Assembly: GCA_013398175.1 (NCBI GenBank)
Contig: VZRZ01007419.1
Location: forward strand, 269,224-333,223
Origin: Climacteris rufus
Taxonomy: Eukaryota; Chordata; Aves; Passeriformes; Climacteridae
Direction: 5' to 3'
DNA length: 64,000 bases
The position numbers and the translations under genes are program-made. Below are positions 1 through 13,690 of the stretch, piece by piece (positions within the stretch are counted from its first letter, which is position 1; the number at the start of each line of letters is the position of its first letter). The notes under the pieces are model-generated. The model saw nothing but the letters and a program-made list of their open reading frames with translations, was not told the DNA's origin and did not search any database.

Positions 1-3000
1 ATAGTTTAACATCTTTTTGAAGGCTTACTTCAGTATTCTCTCTTGAACGCACAGTCCAGTATGCAGTTAATTTGATAAGGGTGCTGCTACAGGAGCCTGC
101 AAAGTCACAAAACTAACAATATAGCAAGGAAGAGAATTAATTTTTTTTTCCTCAACACATTTAGTAGCTGAAATTCCACAAAACACACGTAGATAATATT
201 TTTCTTCCCTATCTCATGTTGATAAATGCTGGAAAAAATCCAGTATCAGATGAAATCAAGGTTGTGCTTTGCAGTCTTCCTTTTTCTCTTCTTCTCTATT
301 CTCAAATAGACAAAATGCTTGCGACTAAAAATCAAATTTGAACTGTGAAATTTAGCTTTATACTGAATCATATTAAACATTTAAAGGTTATGAACAAGTC
401 ATTGTAATTTTGTTATCCAGGCACTTATTTCCTTACTCTGCAGTCCTCTAAGTATTTGGTGTTGTTCTCTTGGCTGCTTTTTTCAGATAGTTTTCCCTTT
501 TGTCTGTTTGAGTGCAATAGTGAGAATGACCATTGTATTATGTTCAGAATGTATTTTTGGTGAGGTAATTCTGTTTAGTCTTGTTAAATATGAGTTGTTT
601 TTCTTCATGCTTTTGATGGGAAAATATGATTGTTCGACATTTTTATTAATTCAACACTCTTGAGATTAAATGATGCCTATCAACAGTAGCTCGCCTGCTC
701 CCCCTGTATTGCCATTCATACTTCGGGCATATTAGCAGCAGGAGATGCTGGATTCTCATGTGCTCTCCAGATCAGTTTGCTCTTCTACTACATTGTTACA
801 TTAACTTATGATTATGTGTTGGCCTTTAGTTGTCTCTACCCAATTTTTTTAAGATATACTACTGCTTTAAGGCATGCAGGGTTAGAATATTAACTTAAGC
901 TGCTGCCAACTGAAACATGTCAAAAATCTCTCTTGGGTATCTTCCGGTTGGTGAAGGTTAAAGACATTATCTTTTAAACTAGCAAATAAAATCTACTATT
1001 TCTGGGACCAAAACATAGCTTTCTATAATGCACTGAATTAATTTTCACAGGCCTTAGCAGAGCATTATCTTTTCCAAGATTTCTTGCACTTCAGTGTGTT
1101 TTTCTGCTAGGAAAGAACCCATTGCTAGAGCAACTAGATTTCAAATAAAAACATTTTAGCTAAGAAGCCTTTTATTATTCTGAGTTCCAACTGTGTAGTA
1201 TTCTGTTTTTATTGGACAGCAAGAATAAGTAGTTGTTAATTGCATCCTTCTCTTTTGACTCATGATCCCTATTGTTTTTGAAAACTGTGGGCAAGTTAAA
1301 TAGTAGAGAAGAGGAGAAATAATACAGGGAAAAAACTAAAAGTGTGTTGGGGAAAAGAAATTTTAAAAACTAGAAAAGGAGAAAAAGAATAAAAAACTAC
1401 AGGAAAATAGAGATTACTGCTCTTTCCTTGAGACTTTTATATGAAGTCTCATAGACTGTGCTTGATCTTCTCCCCTTTCATTCCTATATCAGACCTTGAG
1501 AGGTACCGCGACCATACATTTGTAGCACAGCTTCAGTCCTGGACCGGGATCTCACATGCCTGAGTCACCAGTTTTATTTGTGATCTGTGATTTGTGTCAA
1601 CCACATCAGCTTCCAGGCTGAAAAGAGACCAGTGCAACTTTGCAGCCACAAATACTTCTCCAAACATTGCCCTGCTAAGAAGCACAATGCTAACGATGTC
1701 AGCCCTTCTTTTTTGTGTGACAAGGCAGCCACAGCACTTCTGATTCATAGGATTGAATGCCTGCACGGGGTGAAAGCTAACAGATACTCTGTGAGAGCCA
1801 GTGCTGAAGTTTTGTGCCTTGAAGGTACCTGAGAATTCAAATGTTCTGTAAGATCACAAAGTCCCCAAGTAGGGATTATACCTCAGTGCACATTTGGGGT
1901 AGGAGGTTCACATGCACTATTGGCTCAATGCCATTTCCATATGGGGTCAGCCTCTTATTGCTTTCATCTGCAGCAGCAGATGAACCTGATACTGAATGTT
2001 TTGAGATGCTCATCTGAAAAAAAAAAATCTTCATATTCATTCTATTGTCTGAAGTGAAATGCAGGCAGTACTGCATGCTTCTAAAGATGACTGTGCTGGC
2101 TGAACTGCAGAGCATCTGACAGCCTGATAATTAGACTCTGAGTGCATGGAGAACAGCTAGGCAGAGAACAGGTTGGGGGTTTTTGACTCTTGCTTATCTT
2201 TGCCACATTCCTAGCTGGACATATGGCAACCACGTTGTCAGTTTCAGCACTTTCAACAAGGACTTCAGTACGCAAGGAAACCCTACCCTCATTTGCATTA
2301 GAATTAATTCCTCCAGCTCCAGATTTTAGGCATGCTGGTAGAGTGTGCTGGGTCCTTCAGTGTATAAAAAGGACACTGCTCTCAGATTAGTGCCTTCTAA
2401 AGAACATAAAATTCACTAGGGAGAAAAAGAAAACATTGTTGTGTTTGGGTTTCCATAGACACAGCTGATAATTCCCATAAATTTGGGGGATTTTTAAAAT
2501 GACAAAATGCAGTTATTTCTGTGTTCTGCATATGACTCTGGGAGACATACAGTGCTGGAAACTTTACACAGTAGGAACAAAGGCTGAGGTTTTGCTTCTG
2601 TAGTGCAGTCAAAGCTGTTGGTATATTTTGAATCTTTCTACAGATTCTATGCATAATTTGTTTTCTGCCATTACACTGGTGTGATACTTGGCTCTCTGTT
2701 TCCTTTCATTTCTTCAGTTGCACATGTAGCTCTCAGTGTTGCTGCCTCTTTTCTTTGGTCTTTGTTATTTATTTTCTCTCTTATGATTCATGTTGCACAG
2801 TATTCTGGTAGAGCTAGGAATTTCCATTTCATCTATCATGTGAAGACTGATTGTACTATCTTTCTTTGTTCAGTCTTCCTACTGATTCATCCCCAAATTG
2901 CAGAAACAGTGGGTTTCATATGTATTCAGCTATCTTCTTGTCTAAAGTATCAATACAAACGTATTATATTTAGTTGTTAAAGCCAGTAATTAATTCTAGT

Positions 3001-5462
3001 TTGAACTGCAACTTAACTACATTTAACACTAAGTTAAATTTTAAATGAAGAGTTATTGAAAACCAAAATGGAAAACAAAGCATTCTGAAATTTGTCATGG
3101 AATGAATTCTTAATCCCTCCAAAATCAGTCTGGTTTAATCAGAGCATTTTCTACCAATAAGTTCAAAGGATTTTGACCCTTTTAATGACTTATTTTATTT
3201 TTTAATGACAAATTTCATTCAAAAAAAAGCTGTTTCAAAACAAAGAATGCACAGTATTTTGTTTGTCCTTTTTTTTAAAATGTCAAATTAGGACATATTG
3301 CTAGCTGAAGAAGTTAAATAATAAACTCTAATTTCAAGAAGCAACAGTTTGTTTTTATAAACCATATTTTGCAAGTATTTATTGTTTTACAGATTATGCT
3401 TATGCTGAGCATATAATTTCTTCCTGAAAAAACATTTTGGCAGAAAGCTTTAATCAGCTCTATGGAGAACCCAAATGATTAAGATGCTGCTTAAAACACC
3501 ACTGAGTTAGACCAGCACTCAAAGGCTCATAGTCCATATCAAGAGGACAGAAAACATCCTCACTGAGACAAGGACAATTTCTTTAGCATTCACTTTTATT
3601 TTTCTCTAGCATTCAGGCTCTGCAAATAACTGTGGCAAAAAGAAACTTCAGAAGTATTTTTTTGAGTTACAGTGTCAAAGAGATGACAGGCTGTGTCACA
3701 ACTTTCTAACCAGATAATCTTTATGGCTGTTCACACCAGGCTGCCTGCTGGTAAAAGCTGTTTGTCTTATGTTGCCTCCAGGAAACAAAAAATTAGAACA
3801 ATATTTTGTTTTTACCTAATTAACAATACTTTTTTTTCATGGAGGCTGCTGAATCACATGCAAATATATACGGTTTTAAATATATTATGATTCTATATAG
3901 TCTACATTACCCTATATATTAGTGTGTGTGTGTCTGTATGTGATTTTTTTCAATTTTTTACTTAATCTTAAGTAACAAGACCTTTATCATGATTAAATAA
4001 TTTAAAGTTGTTGGATAATTTTGGAACAAGTTATAAATCCTTTAAGGGTTGTGTATACTTTGGATGCTTATTTCAAGTACTGAATTGGCAGAAGGGTTTT
4101 ATTTCACCACTGGGCTTGCACTTTCTAGGTAACTCTACCATAACAAGAAATGTCACCATACTCTTGATGTTCTGGTGTTCTCATTTACTTAGCAATATTG
4201 TAAACTCTGTAAAAGAGTTGAGCACATATGTGTCTTTACAATGCTCTGTCATGGCTTCACCAAGGCAATGAAGAATTGAACTGTATTCTCAGCTACCTCT
4301 TCAAAATGTGACATTTCCTTCAACAGAGCTTAGTTTGGCTAAGGAGAAACTCTCATCCATAGTGTATCAGGCAGCTTCATTACATAACTGTAATGATGCC
4401 AGCAGAGACACTTACTTGCATCTGCATAGACATTTTCTGTCATTATAGTCATAGTCTATATCTAGTTTGAATCAAATCATTACAGCACACTGCTGTGATT
4501 TGTGCCTTGAAATTATTTTGATATGAAGACTAAGGAAGCCACCTACTAGAATTTACTCTTCCCTAAAAGAATGTGAAGTATTTTCCTGTTGGAGTGCTTG
4601 GCAAGTGAGGACCCATATTTCTGTGAATAGCTGCACCTTCTACAGCCTCTCATCACAGAATCATAAAAAAATTGTAATAATTGTGTTCCAAGTATGAGCT
4701 CATGGTATTTCAAACACTGCACAACGTGTTTTCAAGTTTTCTCTTTCATCCAGTCCTCCACATGCTGATATATTATTTATTGAGAAAATTCTTATTTCAG
4801 TAATGTTGGAATTCAGAGTGTATTTTCTGCTCTGTTCTTGCTGCTGCAGCATCATATTAAAAGACGGACTCAAACTTTTAAGGAAGTACAACTGAAATTG
4901 TTGTGTTATTAGACATAAGGAGCATAAGGAGCAAACATAATTTTTAAACAGTCTCCCATAAATAGCAGAATTCTGCTACTGCTTCAGATTTTGTCTCTCA
5001 TCTCTTAGTCATCAGGCTATGGGAAAACTGGAAGTTTGTGTGTAACAGCCAATATTTGTAGGTTTTCTAAATATTACTAGTATTACCCTCTCTTTTTTTT
5101 TTTGTTTTGTTGTTGTTGTGTTATTAAGTCATTCTCCATTTGTTGAAGAGTTAAGAAATGTCACCCTAGTATTTATCTGTTATAGGGGGAAGGGCCAACA
5201 GCGGGAGTTCTGCAAAGGCATATTGGTGCACAGTTAGAACAAGAACACCAACTCCAGGTTAAGAATTGGCTATAAAAGGAACAAAGCCAAGAGACTTATT
5301 TGTGTCTCACTTTTGCTTATCTCCACTGGAGTACTCCATCAGGTTACAGTTACATAGTCTGTGCTCACAAGGGCCTGTACCTTACAAAAGATAAATGCTG
5401 TAATAGGAAATCAATTATCAGTACATTAAAACACTTGTATTACAAAACAGTAATATTTACTG
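1..5462. other. AT-rich non-coding sequence, nothing recognised
   Basis: I see no recognisable gene, RNA or mobile element here. All open frames are below about 100 codons until the CR1 fragment begins, and none has a domain I know. Minor features are a short TG-rich run near 3922-3942 and a T-rich to GTT-rich run near 5092-5120. The stretch 1500-2650 is somewhat less AT-rich and holds short overlapping frames on both strands. That could be a decayed repeat, but I cannot name it. Confidence 0.6.
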
Positions 5463-6027
5463 AATCATACAATGAGCTGAGTTGGAAGAGACCCATCAGG
5501 ATCATTGAGTCCAACCCCTGGCCCTGCACAGGACCAACCCAAGGCTCCCATCATGTGCCTGAGAGCTTTGTCCACACACTTCTTAAGTTCTGTCAGGCTT
5601 GGTGCTGTGACCACTTCCCTGGGGAGCCTGTTCCCAGTGCCCAACCACCCTCTGGGTGAAGAACCTTTTCCTGATATCCAACCTAAACCTCCCCTGACAC
5701 AACTTCAGGCCGTTCCCTCAGGTCCTGTCACTGGTCACCACCGAGAAGAGATCAGTGTCTGCTGCTCCTGTTTTCCTCACAAGGAAGTTGTAGACTGCAG
5801 TGAGGTCTCCCCTCAGTCTCCTCTTCTCCAAGCTGAACAGACCAAGTGACCTCAGCTGCTCCTCATACACCTTACCCTCAAGGCCCTTCACCATCTTGGT
5901 TCTCCTCCTTTGTTTAATGTCCTTTTTATATTGCGGTGCCCAAAACTGCAGACAATATTCAAGGTGAGGCTGCACCTGTGCACAACAGCATGGGACAATC
6001 CCCTTCCTTGCCTGGCTGGCAATGTAC
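5463..6027 (-). mobile_element. CR1 LINE fragment, 3' end, 5'-truncated
   Basis: This is the 3' end of a chicken-repeat-1 (CR1) non-LTR retrotransposon in reverse orientation. The left edge, read on the minus strand, is the typical CR1 tail: a run about a GGTTGGACT-like stretch and a final ATGATTC-type motif. The minus-strand frame at 5718-5975 gives the end of the reverse transcriptase ORF, with HLEYCLQFWAPQYKKDI followed by KMVKGLEGK and LRSLGLFSLEKRRLRGDL. These are hallmark CR1 ORF2 C-terminal blocks. The catalytic domain of the reverse transcriptase and the endonuclease are absent, so this is a dead 5'-truncated copy. The right edge near the CTGGCAATG sequence is approximate. The relatively intact peptide suggests a copy of moderate age. 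Confidence 0.95.
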
Positions 6028-7540
6028 TATTTAATTTATATTTTTATTTTTTAAGTAAAAATTATTTTTACTTTAAAAATATTATTTACTTTAAAAATAT
6101 AATTTGCTCTAGCATTTTTTAAATGTTCTGAATATTTATAAGGCCTTTTGAATCATTACTAGGTAACAGAAATAGATGAAACAATCCTCTGGTGGATTTA
6201 AAATATAGATGCTTGCAGAACGTAGTAAATCATTAGTTTTTAAAAAATTGTCAACAAACATTAATATTTGTGTCTCAATGGCTGCAACAGTAGTATTTTT
6301 AATGTGCTCTATTTTTTCTTTAGCTTTTAGTATTGGCATTATACTCTATAACTTACATTAATAATTCACAATATTAACCTATCACATACCTATTATTGAT
6401 TTACTTTGGGAGTATTCCCCTTAAAATTCCCTTAATGCTCTTTTGTCCGTGACTGATTGTATTCCTTTTTTTCTCAGTTGGTAGTTCTTTTCCACCATCC
6501 CTTCAGATTTCTGTATTCCTTTTTGATGCTTTTTTTGTCCACTTGAAAAGTTTATAGAGATGCAGATCATAAGAACTCCATCACCTGCAGTTTACTAGAA
6601 ATCCTGACCTGAAATATTGAATATCTGTTAGCTGAGTGCTTATTCTGCCTAGAGAATGTGTTAGGAGCTCTGCATGAGTAAAGATGTTTTCATATGATCC
6701 ATATACTGCATACTCATTTGGAAGTTATTTATAGATGTGCTGTGCTGTTTCCATTTTCTATCCCTTTATCTCTCTCTCTCAAGTATTGCTTTCTGCCTCT
6801 TTCTGAATGTGAGCATTCCTGTCATTACAATTCTGGTACTCTGATCCCTTATTGTTCTACTTCCTTATTTAATATAAGCCATTAATTTAACTTAGTACAT
6901 TTGGGCAAAAGGAGGGAACGTGATACAAATGGATTCAGTTGCTGTCACATCAGAAATAGGACAGATAGTCTTACAGTTCTACCCAGGCCAGTAAAAACTT
7001 GAATTCATTGTGCACTTCCAAGTATTTGGGGAAAATATGGGATTAACTTTGTGGTGAGTTAACCTCAGATCATCTCATTCTCCCTTCTTCCTTTTCTCTG
7101 TCAAGACATGATGCTGCATTTCAGCTCTAGCTGTACTGTCACCTTTACCTGTTTTGAGAGCAGCCCCTCACTGGAGGCATGATTCCCATTGCTCCCTTTA
7201 TTCACGTCCAACCCTACATCACCACACTACCATTTGTACAGCCAGATGATGAATTGGATCGTGGACTAGTCTGGCTAAAAAAAACAAATCTATCAAAAAA
7301 CGCAAAAAAAATGAGTTGGCTCAGTCAGACTCACTGCACTGACATGCAAATCTGGGAAAAGAAAGTGCAGTCACGCTTTTCAGCAGTAAAGCAGCCATGG
7401 GATTGTGTCAATCAGGCAGTAGTCCTGCAGGTTGGCAGGGAAAAGCCCTATTGACTGTCTGAACTAGAGGACTGGGGCTCCTTTTTTGACAAGTTCAGGT
7501 GTCTTGAAGTTAAATTAGGAAGGTGTCAAGAAACATTCGA

Positions 7541-7583
7541 CTTGCATTTAAGAGGTATTTGCATTAAAGAGGTATTTGCATTA
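7541..7583. repeat. 17-bp tandem duplication, about 2.5 copies
   Basis: The unit TTTGCATTAAAGAGGTA at 7558-7574 is preceded by a near-identical copy at 7541-7557 and followed by a partial copy ending about 7583. It is a simple local duplication, probably from replication slippage. The element ATTTGCAT resembles an octamer-type POU motif, but this is not evidence of function. Confidence 0.8.
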
Positions 7584-10500
7584 CAGTCATCAAAAACCAT
7601 TTTCCAGCACAATACTGTGAAGATCCCTTTTTTTTTTAATTTAAAAAATTATTCAGCAGCCCTTCCTCGGGTCAACAGAGAAACAGCAGCATAATAAAAA
7701 AAAATCTGTCCCAAAAGATCTGTCCCCACAGGAGACGGGGAAGTGACACAGTGCTAAGTTCATCTTAGCTTACAGTAACAAATTGTTTCAGCAAAACTAC
7801 ATGGGGGAAGGAATTTGGCTGATTTCTTGAAACAGTGGGAGGGGAAATGAGCTGCTGAAGGAATGAATTGGTTTCTGGGACTCTTGGGATGTCATGCCAG
7901 CCCTGTGAGGAGTACACTGTGCATTGCTGTTGATATTAGATAGTGTGTTTGTAAAGAGAATAAAATACCCAACGACTGTATCTACTCATTTTCTTCTGAA
8001 CAAGAAATAAGCCTTCCTAGATCCCAATTTGTCAATAGGCCTTGAAAATGATGAAAATATGCAGTGCATTTGTATAACCAAATAATCATAAATAAAATAT
8101 TTTTTAATTTGCAACTGTATGCTTTCACAAAAGCTGGACACAACTTTTCCAACTCTCTGCTTTCAGAAAGAGAAAGAAACGCCTCTGAACTTGGCCAGTT
8201 CAAAATGTACTTTTGGCAGTGGAAATTTGAAAGATGCAGCATATTTGGCATCACTTGTATCTGTTGGCATATATTAGTTCTAATATAAGCATTTCAAACA
8301 AAGATAGGATGTTTTCTTAGCTCTCTTGGAATCTTGACATTAAGTCATCCATACCACAGGGATACTTGACTAAAGATATCACAGCCTATTATGCACTTCC
8401 TTTGAAGAAAGAACAAAGATAGCACTAAATCTGATGGTTAAATATTTTAACTTAGAAACAGCAGCACCTGACTAATTCTGTTTTTTGGAATCAAAAAGCA
8501 ATTGGTAGTCAGATAAAAAGATTAATATCTAGATAACTAGAAGGGTAAAAGGACCAGGAAAAATAAGGAATATTAGGAAACAGTAATGCAATAATAGGAA
8601 GTTATTCTTGGGGGAAGAATTTCAGAATGGGATCCTATAGAATATTTTTGGGTATCAATCTTAACCTTGTAAAATTACTGAGTATTTTACATAATTAGTT
8701 ATATTTTATAGTATTATTTTATAGTTATATATATAAGTCAAGCCTATATTCTAAATCTTTATTGCATTAAATACTTTTATTAATATAAAATATTAATTAC
8801 AGAATTACAGAATGGAGTGTCATTTAAGTACACTGAAGGATTTGTGCAAGATAGAGACATTTGAAATAAAGTCTCACCTCTGTTCTTGGTGTGATTTACT
8901 TCAATTGAAAAGTCAGGTTAAAATTTCACAAAAGAGAAAAAAGCCAGCTGCTCTTGAAGTAGGCAGAGGCAGAGCCTGTTCCACACCTTAAGCTGGCAGC
9001 CTCCTTCTCAAGATAAATAGGGAGAAAAGCCACCAAAAGCCAACATTTCCATAGGAACATCTTACATGTTCTGCTCTATGTGCTGTTGCACAGGTTTTCA
9101 TAGTCAGAAATGCAATTTTCTCTTCAGAATGTTTTTAAGCACCTTTAAACATATTGGTACTCCTGGTTTTGATGCACATGTGGTTTCCATTATTGAAAAT
9201 TTGATGTGATTTGGTTTTCAAATTCCTAGCATGTAGCATTAAATATTTCCTAACAACCCACTAGAATATGGAAATGTAGAGAACTCTTTCCAGTGACAGA
9301 AAATGGATACACTTCTTTACTTAATTTACAAGACTCCCTTGTTTGCCTATATATTTATGCATATATTTACATTTCATAGGTATTACTATATTTAATTTTG
9401 ACATAATAAATCATTTCTCTATAAACACATTACTTAGGAAAAAACAGTGCATCCAAATAATTTTTGCTCTTTGTCTTTTTTCAGTACTTTGTTAACACTT
9501 CTAGAACTGTTTTCACTGTTTTCCTAGAAGTATTGCATTCTGGTCATTTTAATAATTAACTAAGAGGGACTTTCAATTAAAACCTTCAAGTAAGAATGCT
9601 TTGAAAATAGGAAATATTCTTGCTTTCTGTGTGAAGAGGTTTGGGATTCCTTCTCTTATCATTCATCATCTGAATCAAAAATACTAGTTTTCATGGGCTA
9701 AGACTTATTTTCTCAGCTTTGTTAGTAATATCTTGTGGGAAAAAAAACAATTTTACCTCTGTTTCATTCATCAAATAAAAAAATATTCTCTACCTTTTTA
9801 CAATGGCAGAATGATTACAGCCATTTCCAGAGCCTACATAGTAACAGGATTATCAATAAATGGCACAAACCCATATTTCTGTAATAACTGGAAAAATGGA
9901 GGAGGGTAGAATTTATGCCTAAATTTATTTCCTCCAATGTTTTCTGTGTTTGGTCTGTACAGCTGATTTACTGATCTGTTTGTTGCTGATGATCCTAATG
10001 TTTTGAGATGTCTACCAAAAGGAGGAAAAAGAGCAAAGAAAACTTTGAAAGTCAGAGAATCTAGAACCAAACCTTAATAAATCCATTACCTAATGGTAAA
10101 TATAAGGCAGTTTACACACTCAGCCTATCCTACCTAGAAAAGTTAAATTCTGCTACAGTACCTTAATTTGTTTTTGGAACTACTCCTGTGCTCTGTCTGT
10201 GCACTTGCATTTAAATTTGAGAACCTTTGCCTACGATGCTGCAATGATTTTCTGCCCATTAAAAAAGTTCTGTCTATAAATGTTTCCCAAATAATACTTC
10301 CCAGCCATAAAAAAATGGCACATGCTTTTTTAGAAAGAAAGCAGTCATGAAATGAAAAAAGAACAATTGTCTTTAAAAAAAATCATGTTGGAATGTCTGT
10401 TAACTTAAGAAGTGTCCCTTTTAGTTCATCATCTTTCTTTGCTTTTTTTTTTTTTCCTTTTCTTTAAAATCTCCTTATTGAAACTGGAAGCAGTGCATTG

Positions 10501-10883
10501 ATCATCTTGAAAGATCAGAGGCACTAATGAGTTTTCAAAAAGCTATTTTTTCATACACTTCATACCTGTAAACTTTCCTTTGAGCAGACAGACATAATCT
10601 GGGTTTACTGTTGTCCACAAAACACCCTTGTGAGTTTTCATTTTAGCTCAGCCAGGAGTGCCTTTGTCCACACAGTTGATCAGACTTAACATATAATTTG
10701 CTTCATAGTAACACTGTGCCTTTTATAGTTGAAGAAATACTGCAACTGTAGTTTTAATCTCCTTTCACTTGAAGTTAATTTAAAAAAAGAAAATATAAAT
10801 AATGAAATGTACAATAGAGCTAGTAGTTTCTGTAGGAAAGCTTAACATTGTCAATGTTTTCTGAATGTTGTACCTTAATTATT

Positions 10884-10911
10884 CATAGACACCTATACAT
10901 AGACACCTATA
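10884..10911. repeat. 14-bp perfect tandem duplication
   Basis: CATAGACACCTATA occurs twice in direct succession (10884-10897 and 10898-10911). This is a slippage-type duplication with no evident function. Confidence 0.85.
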
Positions 10912-13664
10912 CACTAAAACAAATGTTTTAGCAATAAATATGGGCTTAGATACACCTGGCATACTAAAAGATTTTTTTTTCAAAGCGGGGCTATTCTGTT
11001 CTCTATTATTATTCTTATTTTATTATGAAGCTTGTGCAAACATCATTGCATTACCCTTCAGAGGATATTTGCTGCAACAGGTCTTTGCTGTTCAAAATGT
11101 CTCTGGCAAAGCAAGTAAAATCTGTACCCCGTTCACTGTTTTTCTCTATACTTGGGTTCCTTCAGTAATTACAGACTGAACACAGAATAAAGTTTGTAGG
11201 TGCAATTCCTTTGCCTTCTCCTAATGGTAAATGAATAGATGTTGTGTTTCCCTTAGCTATTGCAGATCATTTTTAGTATCCCATTTCCCTCTTGAAAATA
11301 TGTTGCCTCATGCCCCAAATTTTTTATCATCCCTTACATTATAAAAGCTATAGTGGTTGAAAGTCTTGCTGTCAATATGTTTTCTACTATACAGGACCTC
11401 TGTCCCTCATCTGAGCAATCTCAGAGACCCAGAGCAGCAACTTAGGTGCATGAAAGTACCGTGCCAGTTTCTGCTTCTGTGAAAAGATATCAAAGTCTGG
11501 AAAGCAAAAATCTTGCATATTTCCCTTACCATCTACATCCTAGGGAATTGGGGAGCAGATTCTGGCATCCATCCTAAGCATAACATCTCAAAGAACAATT
11601 ACTGCTGGAATAAATATCTTTATCTCCTTTTTTCCCATGTGCTACTGACTCCTCCTGTGAGTAACTGATTAGCAGAGAGCTGATGTTCTCCTTATAGAGT
11701 GTGTTCTGGCTGTATCCATCAAACTGTGATGCTAGGAGTGCTCCCCAAAACAGACTGTGGAGTCCTTTGTGTACAAAAATTGTTCTCCTTTTGGATTCCT
11801 CACATATTTTGATCAGACCTGGTGCTTTTACTGAGTCTTGCAGCATCATGAAGGAGGGAGAGTACACAAAGTCACCCCAAAGCTTACAGTGACTCTTCTA
11901 CTCCAGCTATCACATCTGCTAGACAGTAAATACTTAAATGACTGCAGTGTTACTATAGAGTCTTAGGGGAATAAATGTCTTCTTTAGGTTGCTAATTGTT
12001 TAATATTCATGGTATTTTTTACTTCTTTTGTAACGTCTAATGCTTGACACACATAACAGACCTCCAGTGCTAATATAGGATACCAAGCTGCTCCTTCCTC
12101 CAGAGGTTCTTTTGCAAGGCAGGACCCAAATATTTTTCTCTCTGCAGACATTATCTGGAGTAAGGTTTGAAATGTGTCTATATTCTTTGTAGCTCTATTT
12201 CTTAGTATTAATCTTCAGGATCAATTTTTCAGGTTTAGGCTTGGTGTGACACTGCTGCTGCTGCCTTTTCCATCACGTTTTCACTCTTGGGTCCTTGGCT
12301 GTGTATGTCTGTCTGAGAAAACTTTGTTCAAATGTCATCACACTGAGCAGTGGCACAGTACAATTTGAGACAACTATTTCTGGACACAGGAGTGTGAGAA
12401 AAGAAAATTGAGAATATATATTAAATAATCTGTTCTCCAATCTGAATAAATAACAAAAATAACTTTCTTTGATAGGTGTGAATCACATCTAAACTGTGCA
12501 GCATTATTGCAGCAGTCAGAGCTAACTAACTGCTTCATCATATTTCATTTCTTTTAGTGCAGGTCATTCTATAAGTAGTAGTTTTATTGGGCAAGTCGTC
12601 AGCAAGATTAGACAAGCACAGTGGAGTTGTGGGTTACATATTAATGGGTTCAGTCGAACTGTGTTTGGTAGTAGATGGTTTACTTAAAATATTGTGACCT
12701 TGTATTCATGAAAACCACTAATATCTTTTTCTACAGAATCATGCATGAACCTTGGAGCTAATTTTATTTGGTATTACATGTGCCCTGAATGTCCCAAAAA
12801 TGTGTATGTACAAACATCTTAGCCCCTTATTTCTGGCATTTGCAATTGCAAAATCCTCTTCTGATCCTAGCCAGTCAACCAGCATAATCTCTCGTTTTAC
12901 TCTCAACTAGAACCTCAGGTAAAATGGCATATAGGAAAAATATGCCTCTGGAGATCATGCATCCTTTCCATATTATGCTGCTGGTTTATATTCTATTTCT
13001 CCATCCTAGAAATGATTCCTTCATCCTGACAACACAAAAAAGAATATATGTCCATACGTCTGTCATACTTGTTTCTCAATTTTGAGTTGCAATGATCTGA
13101 TAAATCATTTTTGTGCAACTGGTATTTTCATATATTTTTTACTGGCATATTTCAAGTATACACTTTGAATCTGATACACATAAGCTTTTCATTTTTTATT
13201 TTGTGATTTTAGCACTCTAGTAATTTTAAGCTTTAGAAATAATCTCTGCCAACGTTATGCCATATTGCCATATTTGGCACAGCTCAAAACTACAGTTTAT
13301 GCAAATTCAGAAGATTTTTTTTGCCACACCCAAAACTATCCTATTAAGCAGGAAATAAAATAATAAGGATTAAGTTGAAGAATTATAAAGAAGACCATAA
13401 ATTTTAACCCAGCCACCTTCCTTTAATTCCTATCCTCTGCTCCTCTGTCACAGTGCTGACATTATGATAAGCTCAGTGCAACATGGCCTTCTTCCCAGTT
13501 CTTCAATGAGCCACAGCATTGCAGTGGGAACTTGTGTTGCAGGAGCAGCAAATGGAAATGGATGGAGGAGTTGAAGCCTCTTCCCAACAAAATCCTTGTA
13601 CCTATGGGCCCTCCCCTGCCTATGTGAGAGCATAGGAAACCACATAGTGATACCCATTACCCAT

Positions 13665-13690
13665 TGGTAAACAAAACCATTTGTTTACCA
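13665..13690. repeat. Perfect 11-bp inverted repeat with forkhead-type motifs
   Basis: TGGTAAACAAA at 13665-13675 is followed by a four-base spacer (ACCA) and its exact reverse complement TTTGTTTACCA at 13680-13690. Each arm contains GTAAACAA / TTGTTTAC, which is the published consensus for forkhead (FOX) transcription factors, in particular the FOXO/DAF-16 element. The sequence could be a pair of head-to-head FOX sites or a chance hairpin. I cannot tell occupancy or conservation from one sequence. Confidence 0.5.

Larger units (their letters stand above)
6028..13664. other. AT-rich non-coding sequence, no gene recognised
   Basis: No exon, RNA gene or transposon could be identified. It contains TTTA-rich simple sequence at 6030-6120 with an imperfect direct repeat of about 19 bases, a short CT run at about 6769-6782, and two small tandem duplications listed separately. 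The block 13440-13640 is less AT-rich and open on the minus strand for 69 codons, but it has no recognisable motif. Confidence 0.55.

Noticed and set aside
5505..5849. 114-codon plus-strand open frame
   Set aside because: It is the antisense of the CR1 3' region, which is proline-rich when read backwards; the real element is on the minus strand.
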